From contig JAFTXG010000015.1 in assembly GCA_017461725.1 (NCBI GenBank), forward strand, positions 62,001-126,000: a DNA stretch of 64,000 bases. Reading direction: 5' to 3'. Each line of letters begins with the position of its first letter. The stretch's first letter is position 1. Below are positions 1 to 8,064 of the stretch, one piece after another. A program made the translations under genes and the position numbers. The stretch comes from Lachnospiraceae bacterium. Lineage in GTDB: Bacteria > Bacillota > Clostridia > Lachnospirales > Lachnospiraceae. The notes beneath the pieces are model-generated. The model was not told the origin of the DNA, did not search any database, and saw only the letters and a list, made by a program, of their open reading frames with translations.

Positions 1-56
1 GCTGCCAGAGAAAACATCATCATTACAGCCATCATCATTGCCAAAATCTTTTTCAT
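1..56 (-). CDS. Secreted protein, N-terminal signal peptide only (partial)
   Basis: Only the first 18 codons lie in the window; the rest is beyond the left edge. The peptide starts MKKILAMMMAVMMMFSLA, a lysine-charged n-region followed by a Met-rich hydrophobic core, which is a signal peptide or lipoprotein leader. A GGAGG site sits a few bases upstream of the ATG. It begins 25 bp after the probable anti-sigma gene and is probably the third gene of the sigma-factor operon, so its product may belong to the envelope response controlled by that sigma factor. The mature function cannot be seen. Confidence 0.6.
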   Translation of the reverse strand, partial: MKKILAMMMAVMMMFSLA

Positions 57-81
57 CTTAAATATCCTCCATATTGTCCGG

Positions 82-819
82 TCATTCGCCGGTGATTTCC
101 TGACACGACGCCAGATACCGGCCGGCCGTCTCGTCATACACGATTTGGATCTCGCTCTGTCCCTCAGCTGAGCTCATCTCTATATAGAACACTTCTCCAT
201 CCCCCATGGGCGAAAGAAGAACACAGAGTTCTCCGTCCGTTTCAAGAATAAGCTCACTGCAAAGCTCTGTCCAGAGCATTTCGTTCACATCGTAAACAGA
301 AAGGGATTCACTGTCGGTTCTGAATGTGACCGGCTCGGTGACCGTCACCTGAAAGACCGCCGCCCGGACTCCAGACCGCTTCGCGCTGTCTTTCTGCCCG
401 GATCCGTCCGTCTCCTGACCGAAAGGGTCCGCTTCCGCCGGTGCCACCCCGCGGGCGCTCACCAGCATCACATTCAAATCCGCCGTCTCCCCCGAATACA
501 CATCAAGTACTGTCTGACTGCTTCCCAACACTTCTCCACGCTCTGACATCAGCTGAACACTCGGTGAATCCCCCAGTCTCATCTCAGCCATCCGGTTTTC
601 GCCGTCCTGTCTGCCCGTACCGGCTCCCCCAGCCCATACTGCCAGACAGATCGCTGCCGCCGCGAACGCTGTCGCCGCAGGCACCCAGACACCCTTCCAC
701 CAGGGACTCCTTCTCGCGGCTGTCGCCGCCTGTTCCGCCCTTATCCGGGCTTCGATCCGCTCCTGCAAACCTTCCGGAGCGGTAATTTTATGATACGCGT
801 CAATCGTATTTTTATTCAA
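82..819 (-). CDS. Probable membrane anti-sigma factor
   Basis: This gene directly follows the ECF sigma gene and encodes a protein with a charged cytoplasmic N-terminus, one membrane segment (about residues 45-65 of the mature frame, Ala-rich) and a roughly 170-residue extracytoplasmic domain. That layout is typical of anti-sigma factors that hold an ECF sigma factor at the membrane; I do not recognise the external domain. There is no ATG at the start of the frame. A TTG at 819 has GGAAGGGAG about 10 bp upstream and is my choice; a TTG at 840 would overlap the sigma gene and add seven residues. The assignment rests on position and topology, not on a named domain. Confidence 0.6.
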   Translation of the reverse strand: MNKNTIDAYHKITAPEGLQERIEARIRAEQAATAARRSPWWKGVWVPAATAFAAAAICLAVWAGGAGTGRQDGENRMAEMRLGDSPSVQLMSERGEVLGSSQTVLDVYSGETADLNVMLVSARGVAPAEADPFGQETDGSGQKDSAKRSGVRAAVFQVTVTEPVTFRTDSESLSVYDVNEMLWTELCSELILETDGELCVLLSPMGDGEVFYIEMSSAEGQSEIQIVYDETAGRYLASCQEITGE

Positions 820-823
820 TTTC

Positions 824-1279
824 TTACAGCTCCCTTCCAAGACTTGCTTTCAGCATCTCTCTGCCCCTCGCCAGGCGCATCTTTACTGCTGATTGAGTGA
901 GTTTACAAAGCTCTGCCACCTGTTTTACCGGGTATTCCTCCAGATAATGAAGAATCATCACAATGCGGTACTTTTCCGGCAGTCCGTAGATTGCCGCAAG
1001 CACCTCCGACTCCTCACTATCCACCCCGGCGGCGGCCAGTGTCTCCTCCACCTCCGAGAGCGGCACACCGGCGCGGATCTTATTGCGGCGAAGCATATCC
1101 CGACAGCGATTTACCGCCACCCGGATAAACCATGCTTTCTCATGCTCTTCGTCTGCAAATGTGGGGTGTTTCCGAAAGTAGATCAGAAACACATCCTGCA
1201 CCGCGTCCTCCGCATCCTCCTTCTGAAGCAGAATGGAATAACAGAGACGATACAGCATATCAGTGTATCGTTCGAACAC
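824..1279 (-). CDS. ECF-type RNA polymerase sigma factor
   Basis: A 151-residue sigma-70 family protein of the extracytoplasmic-function type, with only regions 2 and 4. Region 2 shows the DAEDAVQDVF core used for core-enzyme and -10 contact; region 4 is the helix-turn-helix around PVKQVAELCKLTQSAVKMRL that reads the -35 box. The start is a GTG at 1277-1279 with GGAG 7 bp upstream; an in-frame stop just upstream rules out a longer form. It is followed almost directly by a single-pass membrane protein, the usual arrangement for a sigma/anti-sigma pair responding to envelope stress. The upstream region carries an ECF-like promoter, suggesting autoregulation. Confidence 0.88.
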   Translation of the reverse strand: MFERYTDMLYRLCYSILLQKEDAEDAVQDVFLIYFRKHPTFADEEHEKAWFIRVAVNRCRDMLRRNKIRAGVPLSEVEETLAAAGVDSEESEVLAAIYGLPEKYRIVMILHYLEEYPVKQVAELCKLTQSAVKMRLARGREMLKASLGREL

Positions 1280-1297
1280 AGCTTAACTCCTTTCACT

Positions 1298-1330
1298 CTA
1301 TACACGCACAAGAATTGGATAAGGTCACAA
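1298..1330 (-). promoter_or_regulatory. Candidate ECF-sigma promoter (autoregulation)
   Basis: On the minus strand TTGTGACC (1323-1330) is followed 16 bp later by CGTGTATAG (1298-1306). A GTxACC-like -35 and a CGT-type -10 at 16 bp is the geometry of ECF-sigma promoters, and it ends about 20 bp before the sigma start codon. Upstream on the minus strand is a long T/A tract that could act as an UP element. The call is motif-based and unproven. Confidence 0.45.
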
Positions 1331-1497
1331 AATTCAAAAAAAATCTCAAAAAAATTTTTGAAAATGTTCAGTCCGTATCCTAAGATACCACGGATCGCGG
1401 AATTTGACAAGTAAATCCCTATTCTCCCCACCAGTTTTTCCCCGCTTCCCTCTTATGGCGGCAGCAAATTGAAAAACGTCGGTCCGGGTATCTATGG

Positions 1498-2214
1498 TCA
1501 CAGCGGTCTTATCCGGCCATCCTCTCCAAACACATAGATCTGCTCCCGCTTAAATCCCCACTCGCCGCCCTTTTTTGCGATGTGTGGCTCAAAGGTAAAC
1601 GGAGTTCCGTGACCGCCCAGCGTTTCCTTATTTCCGGGTTCCAGATAGATGCGGTCTCCGGGCGAATGCTCAATCGAGTGTCCCAGATTCCCATGGAAAT
1701 CCATATTTTCAAATCCGTCATCACGGAGTATCCGATTCATGTGCTCGGCCACCTCCTCGTAGGTGGTCTCCGGGCGCACCCACTCCATCAGCTCCAGATG
1801 AAGCCTGAGTTCCATCTCAAATCCCTCTCTGAATAATGGGCTCTCCGGTGCCTCCGGCTCCAGCTTCGCACGTCCTTCTTCTATATATATAGTGCGGGCA
1901 TAATCTCCCCAGCAGCCATTCACAATCGGACTGAAATCCAGACTGACCAGATCGTTTTCTCCGAGAACCACCTCCTCTGACGGACGATAATCTCTTCCGC
2001 TGACCGACAGCTTGCTGCGATTTTTTCCAGCCAGCACCAGCGCTCCAACATTGTGATACCACCATCCCTCTGAACCGAGATCGCGCATCTTTTCCTCCGC
2101 CAGCACAGCTACCTGTCTTTCCGTCATGCCCGGCTTAATTTCAGCCGCCACCTGCTCCATCGACCTGCGGGCCAGCTCCTGTGCCGGCAGGTTTCTCTGC
2201 ATTTCCTTTTCCAT
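1498..2214 (-). CDS. M24-family metallopeptidase (Xaa-Pro peptidase/creatinase fold)
   Basis: A 238-residue stand-alone pita-bread domain. All five dinuclear metal ligands are in the expected order: Asp93 (SLDFSP), Asp104 (GDYART), His179 (LGHSIE), Glu209 (FEPH) and Glu224 (KREQ). It lacks the N-terminal domain of classical Xaa-Pro aminopeptidases and is shorter than methionine aminopeptidases, so the substrate is open: short proline peptides or a creatinase-like amide. ATG at 2214 has GGAGG 6 bp upstream. It is divergent from the ECF transporter genes and may serve the same nutrient pathway, but that is inference. Confidence 0.85.
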   Translation of the reverse strand: MEKEMQRNLPAQELARRSMEQVAAEIKPGMTERQVAVLAEEKMRDLGSEGWWYHNVGALVLAGKNRSKLSVSGRDYRPSEEVVLGENDLVSLDFSPIVNGCWGDYARTIYIEEGRAKLEPEAPESPLFREGFEMELRLHLELMEWVRPETTYEEVAEHMNRILRDDGFENMDFHGNLGHSIEHSPGDRIYLEPGNKETLGGHGTPFTFEPHIAKKGGEWGFKREQIYVFGEDGRIRPL

Positions 2215-2450
2215 ACCACACCTCCATTTTTTCTTCGCTTTATTTTATCACAACTTCATCCAATTTAAAATTCATTATTACATGCAGACTCAATTTTTTA
2301 TCCTTTAATTTTTCATCCAGTCGCCTTAATTTTTTCGACCTTTTTCGATATTTTTATACATCTTTTTGGTCAATTTGTCATTATCTCGTATATTTTTTCT
2401 TTATTAGAATAACTCATAACATTTATTACGAATTAATAACTTCCATTTCG

Positions 2451-2479
2451 TTGACTTTCGCAAAAATCCATGATAACTT
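2451..2479 (+). promoter_or_regulatory. Promoter for the ECF transporter operon
   Basis: TTGACT (2451-2456), 17 bp, TAACTT (2474-2479), in the 344-bp AT-rich gap between the M24 gene and the transporter. The transcribed leader carries a small perfect hairpin, GGACTT/AAGTCC at 2498-2514, about 45 bp before the start codon. No known riboswitch fold was recognised there. The remainder of 2215-2450 is featureless AT-rich DNA. Confidence 0.5.
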
Positions 2480-2558
2480 TTAAATTGGAACTAAGCGGGA
2501 CTTTACACAAGTCCGACGGATGTTTACAAAACTTTACGTAACGAGGGAGGAAAAACCC

Positions 2559-3152
2559 ATGAAATCAATGAAAATGGATAAGCTGACTCTGTTCCTTATC
2601 CCCATCGGTGTAGCTGTTAACTTTGTCGGCGGACAGATCGCGATTCTGCTCCATCTGCCCCTGTATCTGGATGCTATCGGTACTATCGTAGTCGGCGCGC
2701 TCTGCGGCGGTCTGCCCGGTGCTATCGTTGGTCTGATTTCCAACGTACTTAACTCTATCACCAGCCCCATCACCATGGCTTATGCGATCTTAAGTATCCT
2801 GTTCGGTCTGGTTTCTGCATACGCAAGTAAGAAGAACGTATTCAAGAACCTGCTCAAGACCATGCTGATTTCCCTGCTGTTCGCTTTCATCGGCGGCGTG
2901 ATGGGCGCTTGCATCACCTGGCTCATCAGCGGCGGCGACTTCGGTCCCATCACGGCCGGCTCCTACGCAGCGATTATCTACGAGTTCACCAAGCTTCCCG
3001 CATTCCTTTGCCAGGTAATCGCTGAGTTCGGTATGGATCTGCTGGATAAGTTCGTAACTCTGGTTGTTGTATTCTTTGTTCTGAAGTCCATGCCCAACCG
3101 TTTCCTGGCTAAGCTGCCTCTGGGTGGAATCTACGCAACTGAGGAAGAATAA
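2559..3152 (+). CDS. ECF transporter S component (substrate-binding membrane subunit)
   Basis: A 197-residue, very hydrophobic protein with about six predicted membrane segments and the small-residue-rich helices (GALCGGLPGAIVG, FAFIGGVMGA) typical of S components that capture a vitamin or other micronutrient. It is followed by EcfT and two ATPases, so this is a group I ECF transporter with a dedicated S unit. The start at 2559 is chosen because GGGAGG lies 7-8 bp upstream; an ATG at 2520 has no such site. The ligand cannot be told from sequence; the neighbouring PfkB kinase suggests something that can be phosphorylated after uptake. Confidence 0.8.
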   Translation: MKSMKMDKLTLFLIPIGVAVNFVGGQIAILLHLPLYLDAIGTIVVGALCGGLPGAIVGLISNVLNSITSPITMAYAILSILFGLVSAYASKKNVFKNLLKTMLISLLFAFIGGVMGACITWLISGGDFGPITAGSYAAIIYEFTKLPAFLCQVIAEFGMDLLDKFVTLVVVFFVLKSMPNRFLAKLPLGGIYATEEE

Positions 3153-3191
3153 TTTTCAACGATTAAGCAATGATCAGCCCGGTCATTGCCT

Positions 3192-3226
3192 GAGAGCACA
3201 CGCCTTTTTGAGGGGGGTGTGCTCTC
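3192..3226 (+). other. Strong hairpin inside the ECF operon
   Basis: A perfect 10-bp inverted repeat, GAGAGCACAC (3192-3201) with GTGTGCTCTC (3217-3226), lies between the S and T genes and ends 10 bp before the EcfT ribosome binding site. It has no following T run, so it is more likely an mRNA processing or stability element, or a weak attenuator, than a full terminator. Confidence 0.55.
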
Positions 3227-3252
3227 ACTATTTATTAAGGAGGCAAATTGCG

Positions 3253-4050
3253 GTGTACAGCGAGTTTGTTCAAAAATTTCTTGACTATCAGACCTACGGA
3301 AATCCTTTTAAGGATCTGAATCCACTCTCCAAGCTAAATCTTCTTCTGGTTTTGGCATTTATCCCTTTAGTGGCTCAACATACTGTATTTGCATTCTGTC
3401 TCTGTATCGGCTACTATGTTCTGGCCGTATACATTGGTGAATTTAAATATTTCAATGGTATTTTTACCAAAGTAGCCATCACTGTCCTTCTCTTTCTGTT
3501 AATTCTCCGCCAGCTCACCGTCGAGGGAACCACTGTCCTGTTCTCCGTCTTCGGCTGGAAATGGACTCTGGAGGCAGTACTCAAAGCGCTTGATCTTGGC
3601 GGTATTATTCTCGGCTTCTCCGGCGCCATTATCCTGTTTTACGCCTCAACCCCCATGCGCGATCTGATGTACGCGCTTGAGCAAAAAGGCGTGTCCCACA
3701 CGACCAGCTATATCATTCTGGCCAGTTTCCAGACCATCACTGATCTGAATGCCAGTGTGAACACCATTTTCGAAAGCCAGAAGGCTCGCGGAATTGAGGT
3801 GGAGGGAAATATCCTCACCCGCGTCAAAGCCTTTTTCCCTATATTGAGTCCCCTGCTTCTGGGTGCCATGTCCTCCGCCGAGGAAAAAAGTATTGCCATG
3901 GACGCCCGCGCATTTTCCATTGACACCAACCACTCCTTCCTCCGTGAGCTCCGCCCTGTCCCCAGGTGGGAAAAGGCTTTGGTCCTCGGTGCCAATGTAT
4001 TCTTTGTTGCTTTTTGCGTATTCAGACTTTTACAGATGTTTGTGTTTTAA
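3253..4050 (+). CDS. ecfT: ECF transporter T component (EcfT scaffold permease)
   Basis: A 265-residue membrane scaffold that couples the S component to the two ATPases. It has several hydrophobic segments and the two Ala-Arg coupling motifs expected in EcfT, SQKARGIEVE and AMDARAFSI, both in the cytoplasmic helical part. The start is taken as GTG at 3253 because AAGGAGG sits 9 bp upstream; an upstream ATG in frame would run through the intergenic hairpin. The resulting length matches the family. The downstream ATPase follows after 15 bp. Confidence 0.85.
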   Translation: MYSEFVQKFLDYQTYGNPFKDLNPLSKLNLLLVLAFIPLVAQHTVFAFCLCIGYYVLAVYIGEFKYFNGIFTKVAITVLLFLLILRQLTVEGTTVLFSVFGWKWTLEAVLKALDLGGIILGFSGAIILFYASTPMRDLMYALEQKGVSHTTSYIILASFQTITDLNASVNTIFESQKARGIEVEGNILTRVKAFFPILSPLLLGAMSSAEEKSIAMDARAFSIDTNHSFLRELRPVPRWEKALVLGANVFFVAFCVFRLLQMFVF

Positions 4051-4065
4051 GATAAGGAGGCCGAT

Positions 4066-4920
4066 ATGGCACTGATCGAATTACAAAATGTTACATACCA
4101 TTATCCGTATGTTAAGTCCGCTGCCCTGCAGGATATCAGCTGCACCATCGAGGAAGGTAAATTTTATGGTATCATCGGTGAGAATGGCGGCGGAAAAACC
4201 TCCCTGTGCAATCTGCTCCGCGGTCTGATCCCCCACTTCTATCAGGGAAAGCTGGAGGGAAAAGTGACCATCGCAGGCACCGACGTGATGGAGTGGGATA
4301 CCGGTAAGCTGGCTGCAAAGATCGGCTATGTTTTCCAGAATCCCTTCACCCAAATCAGTGGTATCAAGGAAACCGTGTTTGAGGAGATCGCCATGGGCCT
4401 TGAGAATCTGGGTGTCCCCAAAAAGGAGATGGTGGACGAGGTTCTTCGGGTGATGAAGCTCCTCAACATTGAGGAACTGATGGAGAAAAATCCCAATGCC
4501 CTGTCCGGCGGCCAGCGCCAGCGCGTCGCCTTCGCTTCCATCCTGGCCATGAACTCCGATATTCTGGTCATTGACGAGCCCACCAGCCAGCTGGACCCCC
4601 AGGGAACTCAGGACGTGTTTGAGATTATCCAGATGCTGAAGGCCAGCGGAAAGACCATCATTCTGGTGGAGCATAAGATTGATCTGATTGCCCGCTACTG
4701 TGATGAGGTCATCGTCATGCAGGGCGGACGCATCGTTAAACAGGGCCCCACCGCGGAAGTGCTCTCCTCCCCCGAGCTTCCGGAGCTGGGCGCAGTCGCG
4801 CCTCAGGTATCCCAGTTCGGACATGCCATGGCGGCAGCCGGCATGCCCCTCGACCATATCCCGATCACCATTGAGGAAGCCATCGAGCTGATCCAGAAAC
4901 AGAAAGGAGCTGCCAAATGA
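4066..4920 (+). CDS. ecfA1: ECF transporter ATPase, consensus catalytic subunit
   Basis: A 284-residue ABC ATPase that powers the ECF transporter at the inner face of the membrane. It has Walker A GENGGGKT (residues 38-45), the Q-loop in VFQNPFTQ, a full LSGGQRQR signature, Walker B ILVIDEP and the switch histidine in LVEHK. The C-terminal tail of about 50 residues is usual for EcfA proteins. Its stop overlaps the next start by 4 bp (ATGA), so the two ATPases are translationally coupled and form a heterodimer. All catalytic motifs are intact, unlike its partner. Confidence 0.9.
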   Translation: MALIELQNVTYHYPYVKSAALQDISCTIEEGKFYGIIGENGGGKTSLCNLLRGLIPHFYQGKLEGKVTIAGTDVMEWDTGKLAAKIGYVFQNPFTQISGIKETVFEEIAMGLENLGVPKKEMVDEVLRVMKLLNIEELMEKNPNALSGGQRQRVAFASILAMNSDILVIDEPTSQLDPQGTQDVFEIIQMLKASGKTIILVEHKIDLIARYCDEVIVMQGGRIVKQGPTAEVLSSPELPELGAVAPQVSQFGHAMAAAGMPLDHIPITIEEAIELIQKQKGAAK

Positions 4921-5720
4921 GTATAGAACTGAAAAATGCCAGCTTCTCCTATCCCGGAGGCTTTCTGGCTAACGAAAATTTAACGCTGACCATCGCCCCC
5001 GGCGAGCGCGTAGCTATCGTCGGACAGAACGGCGCAGGAAAGACCACTTGCGTCAAGATGATGAACGGTCTGCACAAGCCCTGCGACGGAGACGTGCTGA
5101 TCGACGGTGAAAACACCAGGGATTTCACCGCCGCACACATTGCGCGCACCGTGGGCTACGTATTCCAGAATCCCGACGACCAGATTTTTAATCAGTCTGT
5201 CCGCAAAGAGATCGAGTACATGCCCCGGTATTTCAAGCTCCCCGACGAGGAGATCAGGCGCCGTGTGGACCGCGCAGTAGCGCTGACCGGTCTCGAAAAA
5301 TACATGAAGAAAAATCCTTTTGATATTCCCTACCCCATCCGCAAGTTCGTCACCATCGCTGCGGTACTGGCCACCGAGCCCAAGTACGTAATCTTCGACG
5401 AGCCCACCGCCGGACAGGACAAATGGGGAACCGAAATCCTTGAACATCTGATGGATGAGCTTGAAAAGGACGGTATCGCGGTGGTGACCATCACCCACGA
5501 TATGGAGTTCGTTGCCCGCAATTTCAAGCGCGTGGTGGCCATGGCCCACAAAAACATCATCGCAGACGGCACTGCAGGCGAGATCTTCGGCAACGACGCG
5601 GTGGTCGAAGAATCCCGCATCTTAAAGCCTCAGCTGACTATTCTGGCAGAAAGCCTCGGACTTCCTGGGCAGATCCTGACCTGCGAGGATTTGGTGACTG
5701 CACTGACTGGGCTGAATTGA
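4917..5720 (+). CDS. ecfA2: ECF transporter ATPase with degenerate signature motif
   Basis: The second, 267-residue ABC ATPase of the ECF transporter. Walker A GQNGAGKT (36-43), Q-loop VFQNPDDQ (82-89), Walker B YVIFDEP (Asp161, Glu162) and the ITHD switch are all present. Where LSGGQ should be, it reads PYPIRKFVTIA (138-148), so the ABC signature is missing. In the heterodimer this would leave the ATP site facing the first subunit's Walker A without its signature, making the transporter asymmetric. The frame is open on both sides, so it is not a sequencing frameshift. It ends the transporter part; a terminator follows. Confidence 0.88.
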   Translation: MSIELKNASFSYPGGFLANENLTLTIAPGERVAIVGQNGAGKTTCVKMMNGLHKPCDGDVLIDGENTRDFTAAHIARTVGYVFQNPDDQIFNQSVRKEIEYMPRYFKLPDEEIRRRVDRAVALTGLEKYMKKNPFDIPYPIRKFVTIAAVLATEPKYVIFDEPTAGQDKWGTEILEHLMDELEKDGIAVVTITHDMEFVARNFKRVVAMAHKNIIADGTAGEIFGNDAVVEESRILKPQLTILAESLGLPGQILTCEDLVTALTGLN

Positions 5721-5757
5721 TTAGACTTCATTATGCTTTACCCTCATTAAACCATAC

Positions 5758-5793
5758 CGGGTCTCGTTCCTGATGAAGCGGGACCCGATTTTA
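5758..5793 (+). terminator. Rho-independent terminator after the ECF transporter genes
   Basis: CGGGTCTCGTT (from 5758) pairs with AGCGGGACCCG (to 5787), an 11-bp stem with two G-U pairs, followed by ATTTTAA. It separates the transporter genes from the kinase, although the kinase has no obvious strong promoter of its own, so read-through is possible. Confidence 0.6.
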
Positions 5794-5884
5794 ACATCAT
5801 CGTCCGGTGCTGAGATACACCTCAGACAGATATCGGTCCTTTATCAAATTTGGTCGCAGCACACGCGACAGAACGGAGTATATT

Positions 5885-6829
5885 ATGAAATATGTAGTTT
5901 CCGCGATGAGTATCGTCAATGATCTGCACTACGCAGACGGCAAGGAAGTAAAGCGCGTCCTGGGCGGCGGCCTGTTTATGCTGGGCGGTATCATGTCCTA
6001 CACCCCCGAGGTGGCATTTGTCACGGCGGCAGGCCCTGATTTCGAGGTATACCACGGGGAGTTCTTTGCCCGCCACGGTCTTTCCACCGATGGCGTTCAC
6101 CGCACACTGCCCTACACCCACTACACTACCCTGACCTATCAGCCCGATGCCAGCTGGACGGAAGTCTCCAACTATGGCGCAAATTACGAGGTTGAGAACG
6201 CGTACAACACCATGGTCCACGGCGACTGGATCGCTCCCCTCTGCGATGCGGAGACCAAGGCGGTCTACACTGAGAGCGGTGCCGAGGAGCTGTTCTGGAA
6301 TCCTGAAGAAGTTGCGAAGGTTCGCGCGGCTGCTCCGGATGCCAAGCTCATGTGGGAGGTGTGCCATTACAATATTTTTAATCCCGCACAGAAACCGCTG
6401 GTTGCTCCGGCACTGGAGCAGGTGGATCTGTTCTCCGTGAATCTACGGGAGGCCAGAGAATTGTTTAATGTGACCGATGAGCGCGACGTGGTAAAAGCCA
6501 TCCAGGACACCGGAAAGTCCTGCTTCCTGCGCATGGGCGTGAAGGGCTCCTGCGTGGTGATCCCCGGTGAGGATCCCGTTTTTGTTCCCAGTGTCGGCCT
6601 TGAGCGCACTGTGGACCCCACCGGCTGTGGAAACTGCTCCACCGCCGCTTCCACTGTAGGCTTCGCCGAAGGATGGAGCCCTGCACGGATCGCAGCCTTC
6701 GCCAATGTGGCCGCTGATTACAACGCACTGCAGCTGGGTCCCTACCCCCACTACACCGACGAGGTGAGAGCAATGATCCGGAGGGATACGGACGAGCTGG
6801 AGAAAAAGGCGAGATTGTTGTTCGATTAA
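5885..6829 (+). CDS. PfkB-family (ribokinase-like) sugar kinase with Asn for the catalytic Asp
   Basis: A 314-residue ribokinase-fold protein: the GGG...GG substrate motif near residues 25-33 (LGGGLFMLGG), the NLREARELF region, and the C-terminal anion-hole motif DPTGCGN. In classical PfkB kinases this motif is DTTGAGD and its last Asp is the catalytic base; here it is Asn250 (codon AAC). Either the subfamily uses another base, or the protein binds rather than phosphorylates its ligand. Start ATG 5885 has CGGAG about 7 bp upstream; upstream in-frame codons give a non-family extension. Its position behind the ECF transporter suggests it acts on the imported compound. Confidence 0.8.
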   Translation: MKYVVSAMSIVNDLHYADGKEVKRVLGGGLFMLGGIMSYTPEVAFVTAAGPDFEVYHGEFFARHGLSTDGVHRTLPYTHYTTLTYQPDASWTEVSNYGANYEVENAYNTMVHGDWIAPLCDAETKAVYTESGAEELFWNPEEVAKVRAAAPDAKLMWEVCHYNIFNPAQKPLVAPALEQVDLFSVNLREARELFNVTDERDVVKAIQDTGKSCFLRMGVKGSCVVIPGEDPVFVPSVGLERTVDPTGCGNCSTAASTVGFAEGWSPARIAAFANVAADYNALQLGPYPHYTDEVRAMIRRDTDELEKKARLLFD

Positions 6830-6901
6830 AATTGAATTCCGCACTTAGATAAAGAGGGTACAGCGAAAAATTAGAAAAGCCTTTAAAAAGGAGTCTCCGC
6901 C

Positions 6902-7801
6902 ATGAACTTTTTTCTGATTCTGATCTCTGTCATTTTATTTCTCGCCGTCCTGTTTTTCTCCGCTCTGGCCACCTATGTGGTTCACCCCAAGCGCCATACT
7001 CTGGAGAGCTGCCGGGCGGAGGAGGAACGCCACGGGGTCTTCGGCGACTTCGATTCACTGGTCTCCGCCCCTTACCTGATCCAATCCCATGACGGCTATG
7101 AACTCCACGCCGAATTTTTTGCCGCACCTGAGCCCTCCGATAAATATGTGATTATCACCCACGGCTACACAGCCACCCGCTATGCCAGCGTGAAGTACCT
7201 GCACCTGTTCCGCCGTCTGAACTACAACTGCATCATCTACGATGACCGGGGTCACGGCGAAAATGTCCGCACCAAGTGCACGCTTGGACTTCACGAGGCC
7301 GAGGATCTGATGGCAGTGATCGCCGACACCTATGACCGCTATGGCAAAGATATCTATCTGGGACTCCACGGCGAGTCCATGGGCTCTGCCCTGCAGATCA
7401 CTGCCCTGAAATATCACCCCAATGTAAAATTCATCGTCAATGACTGCGGCTTTGCCGACCTGATGGGCGTGCTCCGCCACAAGGTAAAGCTTAATTTCGG
7501 CCTGCCCGAATGGGTGATTTATCCCGCATCAGTCATGAGCCGTATTCTCTACGGCTACGCCTTCAGCGCAGTCCGCCCCATCGACAGTCTGGCGGACAAT
7601 CGCAATGTTCCCATCTGTTTTGTCCACGGCGCAGATGATAATTTCATCACCCCCGACCACAGCCAGCGAATGCACAAAGTCACCAAAGCTTACACCGAGC
7701 TTCACCTGTTCCCCGGCGCGGACCACGCCCAGTGCCTGCAGACCGATCCCGAGCGGTATTTTCGGATGGTGTCGGATTTCCTGACGAAGGTGGAGGAATA
7801 A
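6902..7801 (+). CDS. Membrane-anchored alpha/beta hydrolase
   Basis: A 299-residue serine hydrolase of the alpha/beta fold. Residues 2-25 form a hydrophobic signal anchor, placing the enzyme on the outer face of the membrane. Visible motifs are the oxyanion HGYT, the nucleophile elbow HGESMGS, the acid in HGADDNFITP and the catalytic His in GADHAQC. AAAAAGGAG is a strong ribosome binding site. It follows the kinase in the same direction and may release the transported compound from an ester or amide; that role is inference from position. Confidence 0.82.
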   Translation: MNFFLILISVILFLAVLFFSALATYVVHPKRHTLESCRAEEERHGVFGDFDSLVSAPYLIQSHDGYELHAEFFAAPEPSDKYVIITHGYTATRYASVKYLHLFRRLNYNCIIYDDRGHGENVRTKCTLGLHEAEDLMAVIADTYDRYGKDIYLGLHGESMGSALQITALKYHPNVKFIVNDCGFADLMGVLRHKVKLNFGLPEWVIYPASVMSRILYGYAFSAVRPIDSLADNRNVPICFVHGADDNFITPDHSQRMHKVTKAYTELHLFPGADHAQCLQTDPERYFRMVSDFLTKVEE

Positions 7802-7840
7802 TCAAACCGCTCAGCCCAAGGTGATTAAAGCAGTCGTCTC

Positions 7841-7879
7841 AGAAAGGTTTCCTATCAAAATTTCACGGAAATCCTTTCT
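7841..7879 (+). other. Intergenic hairpin
   Basis: AGAAAGGTTTCC pairs with GGAAATCCTTTCT with a single bulge (12 bp, 14-nt loop). It lies in the 263-bp gap between the hydrolase and the CoA-transferase. No T run follows, so termination is doubtful. Nothing else in 7802-8064 was recognised. Confidence 0.4.
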
Positions 7880-8064
7880 GGACTTCCCGCATAACAAAAT
7901 AGAGAAGACCGCACTGCTATGGCTTAGCTAAATCCGCTGGAAAAGTTCTGGACTATGAACTATTATTCTGCTAAAATGTTCTACAATATATGGTGTCGAG
8001 GCTTTTATCCCCACAACCCTGCACATCATTACGCATTTAGTGACATCCAAGGAGAACCTGAATT

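Noticed and set aside
2215-2558. Possible riboswitch upstream of the ECF transporter
   Set aside because: Only a 6-bp hairpin and a promoter were found; none of the conserved cores I know (TPP, FMN, cobalamin, preQ1, folate) is visible.
4917-5720. Frameshift as an explanation for the missing LSGGQ motif
   Set aside because: The frame is continuous, and the residues before and after the motif (Q-loop, Walker B, switch) are all normal and in one frame.
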